This document shows positions 18,916-27,667 of a DNA stretch of 64,000 bases, in pieces (position 1 is the stretch's first letter; the number at the start of each line of letters is the position of its first letter). The notes under the pieces are model-generated. The model was not told where the DNA came from and did not search any database. It worked only from the letters and a program-made list of their open reading frames with translations. The translations under genes were made by a program, and so were the position numbers. The DNA is from Mesorhizobium sp. WSM3859 (GTDB lineage Bacteria; Pseudomonadota; Alphaproteobacteria; Rhizobiales; Rhizobiaceae): the NCBI RefSeq assembly GCF_002295065.1, contig NZ_NSGG01000001.1, forward strand, positions 186,001-250,000. The letters run 5' to 3'.

Positions 18916-20508
18916 TCATGCCACGCGGATGGCCTTTTCAGGCCGTTTGCCCGCGCTCGAAACATCATTTGCATCAGCGCTCGAAGGCTTCCGCACCATA
19001 GCCTCGAACTCCTCGAACCGGTCGGGCCGCAGCCGCTCGATATAGTCGAGCGCCTGGCCCGAATTGTCGCTCGAATGCACCGTGTTGAGATGCTTCTTGC
19101 CAGCGAGCTTCGCCGTCTCTCTTCGCAACCTCTTCTTGAGCAGAAGGCGTTTGTTGTCGACGAAGGAGCGCTCGACCCTGACCTCGGTCGGCATCGGCAG
19201 CGGATCGGGGTCGAAGGTGACGATAAAGTGGGCCGGCACACCGGCCGGCTCGCTGTCTTGCGTCGACACCCAGTTACCGCCTCGGAACAGCGAGGCGATC
19301 TCCATACGACGCTCCACGGGTATCGCTTCCGACAGGCGGATCTGGAAGCCTTCCCCGGCCAGCATGGTTTCGATCGGGCCGACCAGATCGTATTTAAGGG
19401 CGGCTTCGCGGATGACGAACACGGCGAGCCCCGGCAGATAAGACGATGTGACCGCGTATCTCGACCGGACGAAGTCACTGGTTCTGGCAAGAAAATTGAC
19501 AGTCTCGCTTTCCGGGAACCATTTTTCGCGCCGCAAAAGCGCTTCCATATCCCCCAACGTGCGAACCCGGCTGACGCCGGCGCCGTCGCAAAGCCGCATG
19601 AGTTCGGCAAAGCGCGCCTCGTCGTCCCACGTTTTCGGCAGAAGCGCCTCCCCCTCACCCAGCAGCAAGGGCTGTCTGTGGAAGAGCAAATGGTAGCAGT
19701 AGCTCAGGAGGGCATCCGCGGCAGAAGGACGCCACTCTCCCGCCTCGCCTCGCTCGCGCCGCTGCAGCAGGTCGAGCGCCCGCGGCGGCGGCAGATAAGC
19801 GACATTGCCGTCCGAATGCCCCGGCACGCTGAACGGCGTGTAGATATCGAGAGGCAGCGTGCCGAAGCGCGCCGTCACGCGCCGCACCAGCTCGCCGGCA
19901 TCGTCGTTGTGGACCAGGAGATCGATGTCCCCCGACGTCGACGGATCCTTGATCTTCTGCGCCGACCGCAACGTGCTGTAGCGAAGGTCCGCGACGGACG
20001 CGAACATCTCCGTGATGTGACGCCCGAGCGCGGCGTAGTATTTGGCGCTGCGCTGCCTGCGCGACGTGTTCTCGAACACCAGCCATCGGGATTGGCTGCC
20101 GGCTTTGGTGCGGATTGTCACCTGTCCCCGCAGGACAAGCCGCCGACGCCGCATGTGGTTGGCGAGGTGAATGCCGCCGAGGAGCAAACGCACGCCGGGT
20201 CGTACCAGCAACAGTTTCGCGCCGCCGACATGCTTCAGGTCCTTCGAATACAGGGCGCGGACGGACACGCCCTCGAGCAGGACGACGTCGGCGTTGTTGC
20301 GACCGACGTCCCTGACGTTCCGATAGGTGAACCGGAGCTCGTCAGCCGATGCCGGACCGCGGCTATAGGTTGCGACATCAACGGCGCCGGACCGGCGGAC
20401 CGCCTCGCCAAGCTGGCCATCTCGCGACAGGAAGACGGCGACTTTCTTGCCGCCGAAGACGTCGGACGGCGACAATTTCGTTCTAAGCTGACTTGAGACC
20501 GTCGCCAT
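18916..20508 (-). CDS. Nucleotidyltransferase-like / NDK-like multidomain protein
   Basis: A 530-residue protein I do not recognise as a whole. Residues 1-170 look like a Rossmann-type half domain (KKVAVFLSRDGQLGEAV). Around 185-280 is a nucleotidyltransferase-like segment with SGDIDLLV at 192-199. Residues ~360-495 read like nucleoside diphosphate kinase: AVFVIREAALKYDLVGPI resembles the first NDK strand and helix, and NTVHSSDNS at 475-483 resembles the NDK active-site motif with the catalytic His at 478. The ATG at 20508 overlaps the upstream gene by 26 bases; an ATG at 20565 is less well placed. It probably acts on a nucleotide or phospho-sugar in the carbamoylation cluster. The domain calls are by eye. 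Confidence 0.55.
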   Translation of the reverse strand: MATVSSQLRTKLSPSDVFGGKKVAVFLSRDGQLGEAVRRSGAVDVATYSRGPASADELRFTYRNVRDVGRNNADVVLLEGVSVRALYSKDLKHVGGAKLLLVRPGVRLLLGGIHLANHMRRRRLVLRGQVTIRTKAGSQSRWLVFENTSRRQRSAKYYAALGRHITEMFASVADLRYSTLRSAQKIKDPSTSGDIDLLVHNDDAGELVRRVTARFGTLPLDIYTPFSVPGHSDGNVAYLPPPRALDLLQRRERGEAGEWRPSAADALLSYCYHLLFHRQPLLLGEGEALLPKTWDDEARFAELMRLCDGAGVSRVRTLGDMEALLRREKWFPESETVNFLARTSDFVRSRYAVTSSYLPGLAVFVIREAALKYDLVGPIETMLAGEGFQIRLSEAIPVERRMEIASLFRGGNWVSTQDSEPAGVPAHFIVTFDPDPLPMPTEVRVERSFVDNKRLLLKKRLRRETAKLAGKKHLNTVHSSDNSGQALDYIERLRPDRFEEFEAMVRKPSSADANDVSSAGKRPEKAIRVA

Positions 20509-21736
20509 GGTTTTCCGCGTGAATCCGTTGCCAGTTCCGGCTGTCGAAGAATTCGTAGTTCCCATCGTTGCGAACCACTGTGTGCTTTAAATTGAGGGTC
20601 TCGCAAAACCGGAACCACCGGTCGTACCACGTCGTGAGGAAGTCCGGTGTATCGTAGAGTGCGTAAAGGATATCGCGCCGTGGCGGGCCGATTTCCTGCT
20701 TTTTTCGCTTCAATTTCTCCGCGGCCAGTTGCGCCCGCAATCGCGCCTTGGGCGTCATCAGCGTGAACATCGAGACCTGCTCGGCACTGCGGAAAAGCTC
20801 CGCCGCGGGATCGCGCTCGTATGTGCCCAGCGCGCGATCGAAGGGCCGCAGGAAATCATAGTGCAGGACCACGTGCGCGAGCTCGCCGGTCGGCAGCCGC
20901 CGCACCTCGTTCGCGTCGGCCTGCGCTGTCACCTCGGCGGGCAGACCCAATGACCGCCGGAAAGCCTCATCGCCGATGATGCGGTTCTTGAACGTGCTTT
21001 TTCCCGCCTTGGACGGTCCCGCCACGACGGTCAGGTGCTTGATGCGCCTTTTGGTGGCAACCACCAGGAAGCTTTTGCCCGCATTCGAGCTGAAGACCTG
21101 AACGGGCTCGAACGTGGCCATGTGCTGGTTGAGAATTCCCCCCATTGCCGCGGCGTTCGGCAGGAATGTGCAGTCAGCGACCTCATGCATCCTCGCCGCC
21201 AGCGGAACATCGATGACAGGCTCAGGCGCCCGAAAACGCGAAAGCCATCTGCGGCGCCGGCTTGGCAACTCGATGATCAGCCTCTCGCGCGCCATGGCCG
21301 CCATTCGCCGCAAGGCGTGAATCGGATCGAACAGCTCGGGCAGTACATTAAGGCAGGCCACGATATCGAAGTTTCCCGGTTCTTCTCCGCGCTCGAAGTC
21401 CCCTTGGATATACTCAGCAGCAAGCCCGGCCTGCTCCGCACGGTTCCTGGCGATGAGGACATTTTCCCGGATCAGCTCCACTCCGACAGCCCGCGCGGCG
21501 CCGCGGCGAAGCGCTTCGAGGCACAAATCGCCGTGGTGACTCCCGATATCGAGAAAGCTCCTGCCTTCTATTTTGCCGTCGAAGATGCGGGCGTTGCGAA
21601 AACCGACCTCCGCCGCATCCTGCCGGGCTGCGCCAGAATCGGTCAGCATCTCAGGCAGAAACCGCTCAACATCCATAGGCCCCACGCCATCGAGAACCCG
21701 ACCAGGTCTCCGATATCTCAATCGCTTGAAAAGCAT
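20483..21736 (-). CDS. SAM methyltransferase fused to P-loop kinase-like domain
   Basis: A 417-residue two-domain protein. Residues ~45-230 form a class I SAM-dependent methyltransferase (motif I FLDIGSHHGD at 61-70, acidic motif IELPSR near 154). From ~233 a P-loop NTPase domain starts, with Walker A GPSKAGKST at 240-248. It continues with charged helices and a lid-like basic region (KLKRKKQEIGPPRR), suggesting a small-molecule kinase rather than a motor ATPase. It is the second gene of the leftward operon and overlaps the next gene. The substrate is unknown; methylation plus phosphorylation of a sugar or nucleotide precursor is an inference. Confidence 0.65.
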   Translation of the reverse strand: MLFKRLRYRRPGRVLDGVGPMDVERFLPEMLTDSGAARQDAAEVGFRNARIFDGKIEGRSFLDIGSHHGDLCLEALRRGAARAVGVELIRENVLIARNRAEQAGLAAEYIQGDFERGEEPGNFDIVACLNVLPELFDPIHALRRMAAMARERLIIELPSRRRRWLSRFRAPEPVIDVPLAARMHEVADCTFLPNAAAMGGILNQHMATFEPVQVFSSNAGKSFLVVATKRRIKHLTVVAGPSKAGKSTFKNRIIGDEAFRRSLGLPAEVTAQADANEVRRLPTGELAHVVLHYDFLRPFDRALGTYERDPAAELFRSAEQVSMFTLMTPKARLRAQLAAEKLKRKKQEIGPPRRDILYALYDTPDFLTTWYDRWFRFCETLNLKHTVVRNDGNYEFFDSRNWQRIHAENHGDGLKSA

Positions 21737-21814
21737 CTCTCACTAAATTAGCAATTAAGCAACACTGGCGGCCGTGCGCAGATCCATGACCGCGGCGCCG
21801 AGCCAATCCTGGCC

Positions 21815-22864
21815 TCAATACAAAAGGGGTTTGGCCGCACCGGCGCGCAGCAGATCACGGTCCACAATCTCCTCGGCAATGATCCTTGCCGCGGCATCGG
21901 CCCCTTTCCCGGTGAAATGCACTGCGTCCCGGTAGTTGTCGTTCAAACTCCGGTTGCCCACCGCGGAATAGTCCAGGCGACCGTTGAGGTCGACGATCGA
22001 GGCCCCCACCCTTTCGCCGATGTCCTCCACGACGCGCCTGTGCTCCCAGACGGCATGCGCCGCGGGATCATCCGAATTCGGCGGCCGGTAATTGGGATTG
22101 ACGAAGACGACAGACGCTCCGGCGGCCTTCGCCAGCAGCGCCAGCGCGCTTAAATTGGCGCGGAACGCGTCCGGCCGGTTGCCTGCGATATGCCGCGCGC
22201 TGCGCAACCGCTTGTCGCGGCGCCGGACTATGTTGCCGACATAGGCCGTGGCCAGCTTATGGCGTTTCTTCTGCCATCCCGAAACGCCTCCGGACGGTGG
22301 CTCGAACCAGGAGCAGGAATATTCCCGATAGTCGCGGGACAGCCCGTCGTACCAGCGCGGATGGACGTCGTTGTGGGTGTAATAATAAACAATCAGATCA
22401 GGGGACAGAGGAACGACATTGAAGAGCAGCCTGAGGATGTTCTCGATCGATGTGTAGCCGGCGACGCCAGCGTTGATGACCTCGAGATCGACGCCTGGCT
22501 TCAATCTCTTCAGATGTTCTCCCAGCCGGTATGGATACGTGCTGACGTCGTTCAGGCCTGTGCAATAGGTCGACGACTCCCCCATGCAGACGATTCGCAG
22601 GCGCCCTTCCGGTTTCGCTACGGATACTTCCGGTCCCCGGAATCCCAGGCTGTTGTGCATGGAATTGCCGTCGGCCGAACGCCAGGCTGGATTGAGTTCA
22701 TAGAGCGCATAGGGATGCGGGCGCACCACGGATGGCGGGCAACCAAGCCATCTGGCGATCCGGCCCGGATAGCCGGTCTGGAGCAAAGCCCGATTGCCGA
22801 AAATCATGACAAGGCTTCGCAGAAGGGCGCGCCGCGCTGCAGTGTATTTCCGCACCTTGCTCAA
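21815..22864 (-). CDS. SGNH/GDSL-family hydrolase (copy 2)
   Basis: A 349-residue paralogue of the hydrolase at 15739-16797, with the same GESSTY nucleophile block, THNDVHP block and C-terminal DAVHFTGKG Asp/His pair. It is the first gene of the leftward operon. I place the start at a TTG at 22864 because this gives exactly the same 17-residue lead before SLVMIFG as in copy 1. An upstream GTG at 22885 is open but has no better ribosome-binding site. Having two diverged copies at the two ends of one operon suggests two different acyl positions or substrates. Confidence 0.8.
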   Translation of the reverse strand: MSKVRKYTAARRALLRSLVMIFGNRALLQTGYPGRIARWLGCPPSVVRPHPYALYELNPAWRSADGNSMHNSLGFRGPEVSVAKPEGRLRIVCMGESSTYCTGLNDVSTYPYRLGEHLKRLKPGVDLEVINAGVAGYTSIENILRLLFNVVPLSPDLIVYYYTHNDVHPRWYDGLSRDYREYSCSWFEPPSGGVSGWQKKRHKLATAYVGNIVRRRDKRLRSARHIAGNRPDAFRANLSALALLAKAAGASVVFVNPNYRPPNSDDPAAHAVWEHRRVVEDIGERVGASIVDLNGRLDYSAVGNRSLNDNYRDAVHFTGKGADAAARIIAEEIVDRDLLRAGAAKPLLY

Positions 22865-23362
22865 ATGGCAGCCCCGCAACCGCACCCGAAGCCCGCCGGC
22901 TCGCTCGAGGAGCTTGCATTGCTGGAGCGGATGGCCCGTCCGGATGGTGTGAGGAAGCGGTTATTTGCCGACAACACGTCCTTATTTGTCCTCGCCAATG
23001 TCAACAACACGGCCTGCCGGCAGGCAGGGCCAAGACGCCAAATTGCCCGTGACCGGCGGTGCGGTGCACCACCCCCGGGTCGCCGTCGGTCGAAACCCGA
23101 AGCCCTCCAGCCGCGGCGCCGCCGGCGGAAGCAAGCGGCCTCCCTCTGAAATCAAATAAGCATATACGAATGTTATCGCGCAAGTTTCTGCTTCCCGGCC
23201 GGACGGACCACGCACATGATTTCCAGGCCCGCCTCGGGCAAAGGCCTTTGGCATTGACTGCAATCGAGAACGAAGCCACAGACAGGGTTTGTATTAGGAG
23301 TCGCGCAGAAGCCAGGGACCGGCCTGGATGAATTGACGGCTCGGATCACGGCGGACGATGTA
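22865..23362. other. 498-bp divergent intergenic region
   Basis: This region lies between the leftward carbamoyltransferase operon and the rightward ABC exporter, so it should hold both promoters. A consensus TTGACA occurs on the minus strand at 23004-22999, but I found no good -10 box at the right distance. TACGAATGTT at 23165-23174 also occurs at 32042-32051 upstream of another glycan gene. No coding frame was convincing. Confidence 0.5.
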
Positions 23363-25153
23363 ATGAAGGCGAAGAAGCGAATTTCAGCCGCGCTGGCGTA
23401 TCCGCTGGTGAAGCGACTAATCGTCGAGAATCTGCCGCCGCACAAGATGCTGTATCTGACGGGATTGCTGTGCTCGATCGCGGCCGCCGGCGCGACCGGC
23501 GCATCGGCCTGGATCATGAAAGTCATGATCAACACCATCTATGTGGAACGCAATGCCGCCGCCGTCTGGGGCATCAGCGCCGTGATCATCGGCATTTCGC
23601 TGGTCAAGGGCATCGCCGCCTACAGCCAGACGATCACGACGGGAAAGATTCGTCGTGCCATCGTCTCCGATCTGCAGAACCGTCAGTTTTCGCGGGTGGT
23701 GCGTTTCGACATCAGCCGTTTCACCAATCAGCACCCGGCGAAATTCGTCTCCAAGATCATGTTCAACGCGCGCGCCGGCGCTTCCGTCATCCTCACGCTG
23801 ACGAGCAATACCGTTTCCGATGTGCTGACGCTGATCAGCCTGACAATTGTCATGATCAATCAGGACCCGATGATGTCGCTGATATCCGTGGCCGTTCTGC
23901 CGGTCCTGTTTGTCTCGGTGGGCGCCATAACGAGGAAGATCAAGGCGCTGGCGAGGGGAGAAACGGAGCTGGCTGCTATGGTTCAGTCGATCGGCACCGA
24001 AGCCATCGAAGGCATCCGCACCATCAAGTCGTTCCAGCTCGAGGACAAGGCGGTCGCCAGCTTCGCCAAGGCCGTCGGCAAGATGGAGAAGCGCGGCATT
24101 CAGATCAACCGGACATCGGCAATGATGAGCCCGCTGATGGAGACTGGCGGCGGTCTGATCATCGGTCTCTTCATCATCTATGCGAGTTGGCAAAGCCTCG
24201 GCAACGGCAAGACGCCCGGCGAGTTCATGGCCTTCATTACCGCTTTCCTGTTCGCATATGAGCCGGCCAAACGGCTGGCGCGAGTCAATGTCGATATTCA
24301 GAAGCAACTGGTCGCGGTGGAGCAGATGTACCACCTGATCGACACGCCGGTGCAGCAATCGCAAGGACCCGGCAGCGAAAGGCTGAGCGGCATTAAAGGC
24401 GCGATTCACTTCGAGGGCGTCTCCTTCTCTTATGACGGCAGCAGCCCGGCCCTGCACAATGTTTCCTTCGATGTGCGGCCGCGCGAGAAGCTTGCGGTGG
24501 TGGGACGCTCCGGCGCAGGCAAGACGACGATCGTCAATCTCCTGCTTCGCCTGGTCGAGCCCGGCAAGGGCAAGATCTTCATCGACGGGAAGGACAGCGC
24601 CGCGATCAGCCTCGCCGATATCCGGGACAACATCGCGCTGGTGTCGCAGGACGTGTTCCTGTTCGAAGGCACCATACGCGACAACATCCGCGACGGGCGT
24701 CCGGGCGCCAGCGACGCCCAAATAGAATCCGCGGCGGACCTCGCCCAGGTCAGCAGCTTCGCCTCCGGCCTCGAAAACGGGCTAGACACCCTTGTCGGGC
24801 CGGCCGGCACCAATCTGTCGGGCGGCCAGAAACAACGCGTCGCGATCGCGCGCGCCCTGCTGAAGAACGCGCCGATCATCATCTATGATGAAGCGACGTC
24901 CGCGCTTGACGGCGAGAACGAGCGAGCCGTGATGGACGCGGCATTCGACGCTGCCTCCCAGCGCACGGTGATCTGCATCGCGCATCGGCTTTCGACGATC
25001 AAGGCGGCCGACCGCATCCTGGTCTTCGACGCCGGCCTGCTCGTCGATTCGGGAACCCATGAGGAACTCGCCAAGCGCTGCGAAATCTATCGCTCGATTT
25101 TCCACCTCTCGACGCCGGCGGTGGTCCAAAGCGGCAGGAAGCTTCGCGCATGA
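23363..25153 (+). CDS. ABC exporter (fused permease and ATPase)
   Basis: A 596-residue half-transporter of the MsbA/type IV exporter class, working as a homodimer in the inner membrane. Residues ~20-310 carry six predicted helices. The ATPase half has Walker A GRSGAGKTT at 381-389, signature LSGGQ at 485-489, Walker B IIIYDE ending at Asp509/Glu510, and the switch His541. It opens the rightward glycan block, so it may flip a lipid-linked glycan or LPS precursor; MsbA itself and the beta-glucan exporter NdvA have the same architecture. The ATG at 23363 was chosen over an upstream TTG that lacks a ribosome-binding site. Confidence 0.85.
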   Translation: MKAKKRISAALAYPLVKRLIVENLPPHKMLYLTGLLCSIAAAGATGASAWIMKVMINTIYVERNAAAVWGISAVIIGISLVKGIAAYSQTITTGKIRRAIVSDLQNRQFSRVVRFDISRFTNQHPAKFVSKIMFNARAGASVILTLTSNTVSDVLTLISLTIVMINQDPMMSLISVAVLPVLFVSVGAITRKIKALARGETELAAMVQSIGTEAIEGIRTIKSFQLEDKAVASFAKAVGKMEKRGIQINRTSAMMSPLMETGGGLIIGLFIIYASWQSLGNGKTPGEFMAFITAFLFAYEPAKRLARVNVDIQKQLVAVEQMYHLIDTPVQQSQGPGSERLSGIKGAIHFEGVSFSYDGSSPALHNVSFDVRPREKLAVVGRSGAGKTTIVNLLLRLVEPGKGKIFIDGKDSAAISLADIRDNIALVSQDVFLFEGTIRDNIRDGRPGASDAQIESAADLAQVSSFASGLENGLDTLVGPAGTNLSGGQKQRVAIARALLKNAPIIIYDEATSALDGENERAVMDAAFDAASQRTVICIAHRLSTIKAADRILVFDAGLLVDSGTHEELAKRCEIYRSIFHLSTPAVVQSGRKLRA

Positions 25154-25292
25154 CCCCGGCGATCGGAATCGATTTCTGCCTCGATGACCCTCGGTCCGGA
25201 AGGGAGCATGCACCAGGTCGACACGCTACGGCGTCCCTTTGCGCATCGGCGAAAACGCGATGCTGTGGGGGCAAAATGTCTCGCCAAGGCCC

Positions 25293-26489
25293 ATGACCAG
25301 CTTTTACCATGGATCCTACGTCCGCTACGCGATCGGCGGCCTGGGCCTGCGCCTGGGGCGGGCCATCAAGGCCCTGCGAAGGCTGCTCGGAGCCAACGGT
25401 CCAGTGGCCGCTCCGGCTCTGGCGCAGCAGACCAGGATCGACGCGCTGATCGCGCGCCGGTGCTGGAGCAGCCTGGCGGTCTGCGTCGATGAGATGGCCA
25501 CCCTGGCCAAGGATACCGCCAATCCCCAACTGATGCAGAAGGCAGGCCAGGCCTATGAACGCCTCGGCGACTTCGCGCGCGCGGCCGAATTGCGCCTCGC
25601 GGCGCGGCACCGGCGCAAAGGCGAAAGCGCGGGAGACTGGGCCGGCGAGAACGTCGGAGCCGATACACTGCTTATCGATCTGGTCGAGGACGACCCGCGC
25701 AGCCTTGGCCGTGTCATCCGGCACGCAAGGCTTGCCGGCGCGGCCGCCGCGCGCGCCGAAAACGCGACGATACGGGTCGAGCCGCGCATCGTGCCGCTTC
25801 TGCAACGCACCTTTCCGAAGGCCACGATCATCTCCGCCAGGCAGGCCGCATCCGGCCAGAAGTTCGCCACGTTCGAGCATCTCGCCTGGGTATTCGGCCG
25901 CGACGCCGGAGAGCTTGCCGCCAGCTTTACGCCGCTGCGGGCGGACCCCGACCTCGTCGAGGCGTTCCGCAGACGGTACCGCGCGGCGACGGATCTGCCG
26001 CTGGTCGGCCTGTCGTGGGGAAGCAAGTCGCACACCAAGGATGTGCCGGACTTTCCCGAATGGGCAAGGTTCATGGCCGAAACGCCGGCGACCTTTGTCT
26101 CCCTCCAATATGGCCCGATCAAGCCGGCCCTGCGGCGCCTGCGCAAAGGCAATGATGCGCGCCTTATCCATGACGAAAGCGTCGACCAGATGGTCGAGAT
26201 GGACCGTTTTGCCGCGCAGATCGCGGCGCTCGACGCGGTGGTGACGATCAGCAACACCGCAGCCCATCTGGCCGGCGCGCTCGGCGTGCCGACCATCTTC
26301 CTGATCGACGACAAATTTCAGACGGCCTGGCCGGTGGCCGGTGACCGGACCCCTTGGTACCCAAGCGGCGTCGTCCTCCACAAAGACGGACGCGAATGGC
26401 CGGCTGTGCTCGACGAGGCCCGCCGCCGCCTGGCACCGGTCCTGGCCGGGCGCTCCGATACCGGCTCCGCCGGAGGCGGCCGAAAATGA
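25293..26489 (+). CDS. GT9-like glycosyltransferase with TPR-type N-terminus (copy 1 of 3)
   Basis: A 398-residue protein. The N-terminal third is helical and TPR-like (QLMQKAGQAYERLGDFARAAELRLAAR broken across two helices). The C-terminal half resembles heptosyltransferase-type GT-B enzymes: a strand VGLSWGS, then VSLQYG, then VVTISNTAAHLAGALGVPT, the sugar-nucleotide-binding block. Tandem paralogues follow at once. The start is uncertain: the ATG at 25293 has AAGG upstream, while an ATG at 25260 and a TTG at 25239 are also in frame. Cytoplasmic transfer of a sugar onto a surface glycan is likely; donor unknown. Confidence 0.75.
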   Translation: MTSFYHGSYVRYAIGGLGLRLGRAIKALRRLLGANGPVAAPALAQQTRIDALIARRCWSSLAVCVDEMATLAKDTANPQLMQKAGQAYERLGDFARAAELRLAARHRRKGESAGDWAGENVGADTLLIDLVEDDPRSLGRVIRHARLAGAAAARAENATIRVEPRIVPLLQRTFPKATIISARQAASGQKFATFEHLAWVFGRDAGELAASFTPLRADPDLVEAFRRRYRAATDLPLVGLSWGSKSHTKDVPDFPEWARFMAETPATFVSLQYGPIKPALRRLRKGNDARLIHDESVDQMVEMDRFAAQIAALDAVVTISNTAAHLAGALGVPTIFLIDDKFQTAWPVAGDRTPWYPSGVVLHKDGREWPAVLDEARRRLAPVLAGRSDTGSAGGGRK

Positions 26490-27667
26490 CGCGGTCGATC
26501 CTTGAAAAGGCCAGGTCAGCGGACCTTCGACCGCAAAGCACCGCCGGCAAGCGTCTGCGGGCGATCGTCGACCGGGCGAAAGGTCTTTTCAAGCGACCTT
26601 CAGGGCATGCCGACGCGCAGGTTCGGCGGCACACGCGGTTGATGGAAGAGAGCATTGAGCGCAGGGATTGGCCGGCCGCCCGGGATCACGCGCTGGCGCT
26701 GGGCGAACTCGGCGAGCGCCTCGGTGACGCTGGCCTGGTCAAGAAGGCGGGGCGCGCCTTGCGACGTCTTCACGGCGGCAACCGCACCTGGCAACTGATA
26801 GCGGCGAGCAAGCGCGTATCGGGCAAGGCTGAATGGGACGGCGGCGACCTTGCCGGCCGAACGCTGCTCGTCGACCGTCGCGCCGGCGACCTGGCGATCT
26901 TCTTTCAGTTCGCGTCGCTGATTGGTCCGGCTGTCGCAGCCGCCGATCGATGCATCCTGTTCGTCGAGCCCAGGCTGGCGTCGCTCTATCGCCGGACCTA
27001 TCCGAAGCTCGATGTCAGGGTCGAGGGAGACGAAGATCTTGACGCCGTCAAGGCTGACGTCTTCTCGGGCTTCGAGACGCTGGCGACGCATTTCTGGCCG
27101 GACGATCCGGCGGCACGCGTCCCCTTCGCACCGCTGCGGCCGAACCCCCAGTTGGTCGCCGAATTGCGCGGCAAGTACCTGGGTCGCGGTCCAGGCCCCC
27201 TGATCGGTTTCGCCTGGGGAAGCCTGAACAAAAGCAAGGACCTGCCGGCGCTGGAGGATTGGGGGGGCTTGCTCGACCGATTGCCGGGCTGGTTCGTCAG
27301 CTTGCAATATGGCGATGTCGGGCCGGCGCTTTCGGAATTCGAGCGCCATGCGCCGGGCCGCATTGTTCACGACACGTCCGTCGACCAGCTCTCGGATATG
27401 GACCGCTTTGCAGCGCAGATCGCGGCGCTCGACATGGTGGTGACGATCAGCAACACCGGCGCCAATCTGGCCGGGGCGCTGGGCGTGCCGACCATCGTCA
27501 TGCTCGACGACGGTTTCCGCCTGTCCTGGCCCGCCTTCGGCGACACCGTGGCCGCCTATCCCAGCGTGCGACTGATCCGAAAGGGCGGCCGTGCCTGGGC
27601 ACCTGCCTTGCAGGAAGCGGCCGATCTGGCGAAAAGCATCATGGGTGGGTCTCACGATGGGCAATAG
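26486..27667 (+). CDS. GT9-like glycosyltransferase (copy 2 of 3)
   Basis: A 393-residue paralogue of its two neighbours. It keeps FAWGS, SLQYG and VVTISNTGANLAGALGVPT, with Asn in place of the usual His in that last block. Its ATG overlaps the stop of copy 1 (ATGA) and is preceded by GGAGGCGG, so translation is coupled. The N-terminal TPR-like part is shorter in recognisable repeats than in copy 1. The family call rests on the C-terminal block. Confidence 0.78.
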   Translation: MTRSILEKARSADLRPQSTAGKRLRAIVDRAKGLFKRPSGHADAQVRRHTRLMEESIERRDWPAARDHALALGELGERLGDAGLVKKAGRALRRLHGGNRTWQLIAASKRVSGKAEWDGGDLAGRTLLVDRRAGDLAIFFQFASLIGPAVAAADRCILFVEPRLASLYRRTYPKLDVRVEGDEDLDAVKADVFSGFETLATHFWPDDPAARVPFAPLRPNPQLVAELRGKYLGRGPGPLIGFAWGSLNKSKDLPALEDWGGLLDRLPGWFVSLQYGDVGPALSEFERHAPGRIVHDTSVDQLSDMDRFAAQIAALDMVVTISNTGANLAGALGVPTIVMLDDGFRLSWPAFGDTVAAYPSVRLIRKGGRAWAPALQEAADLAKSIMGGSHDGQ

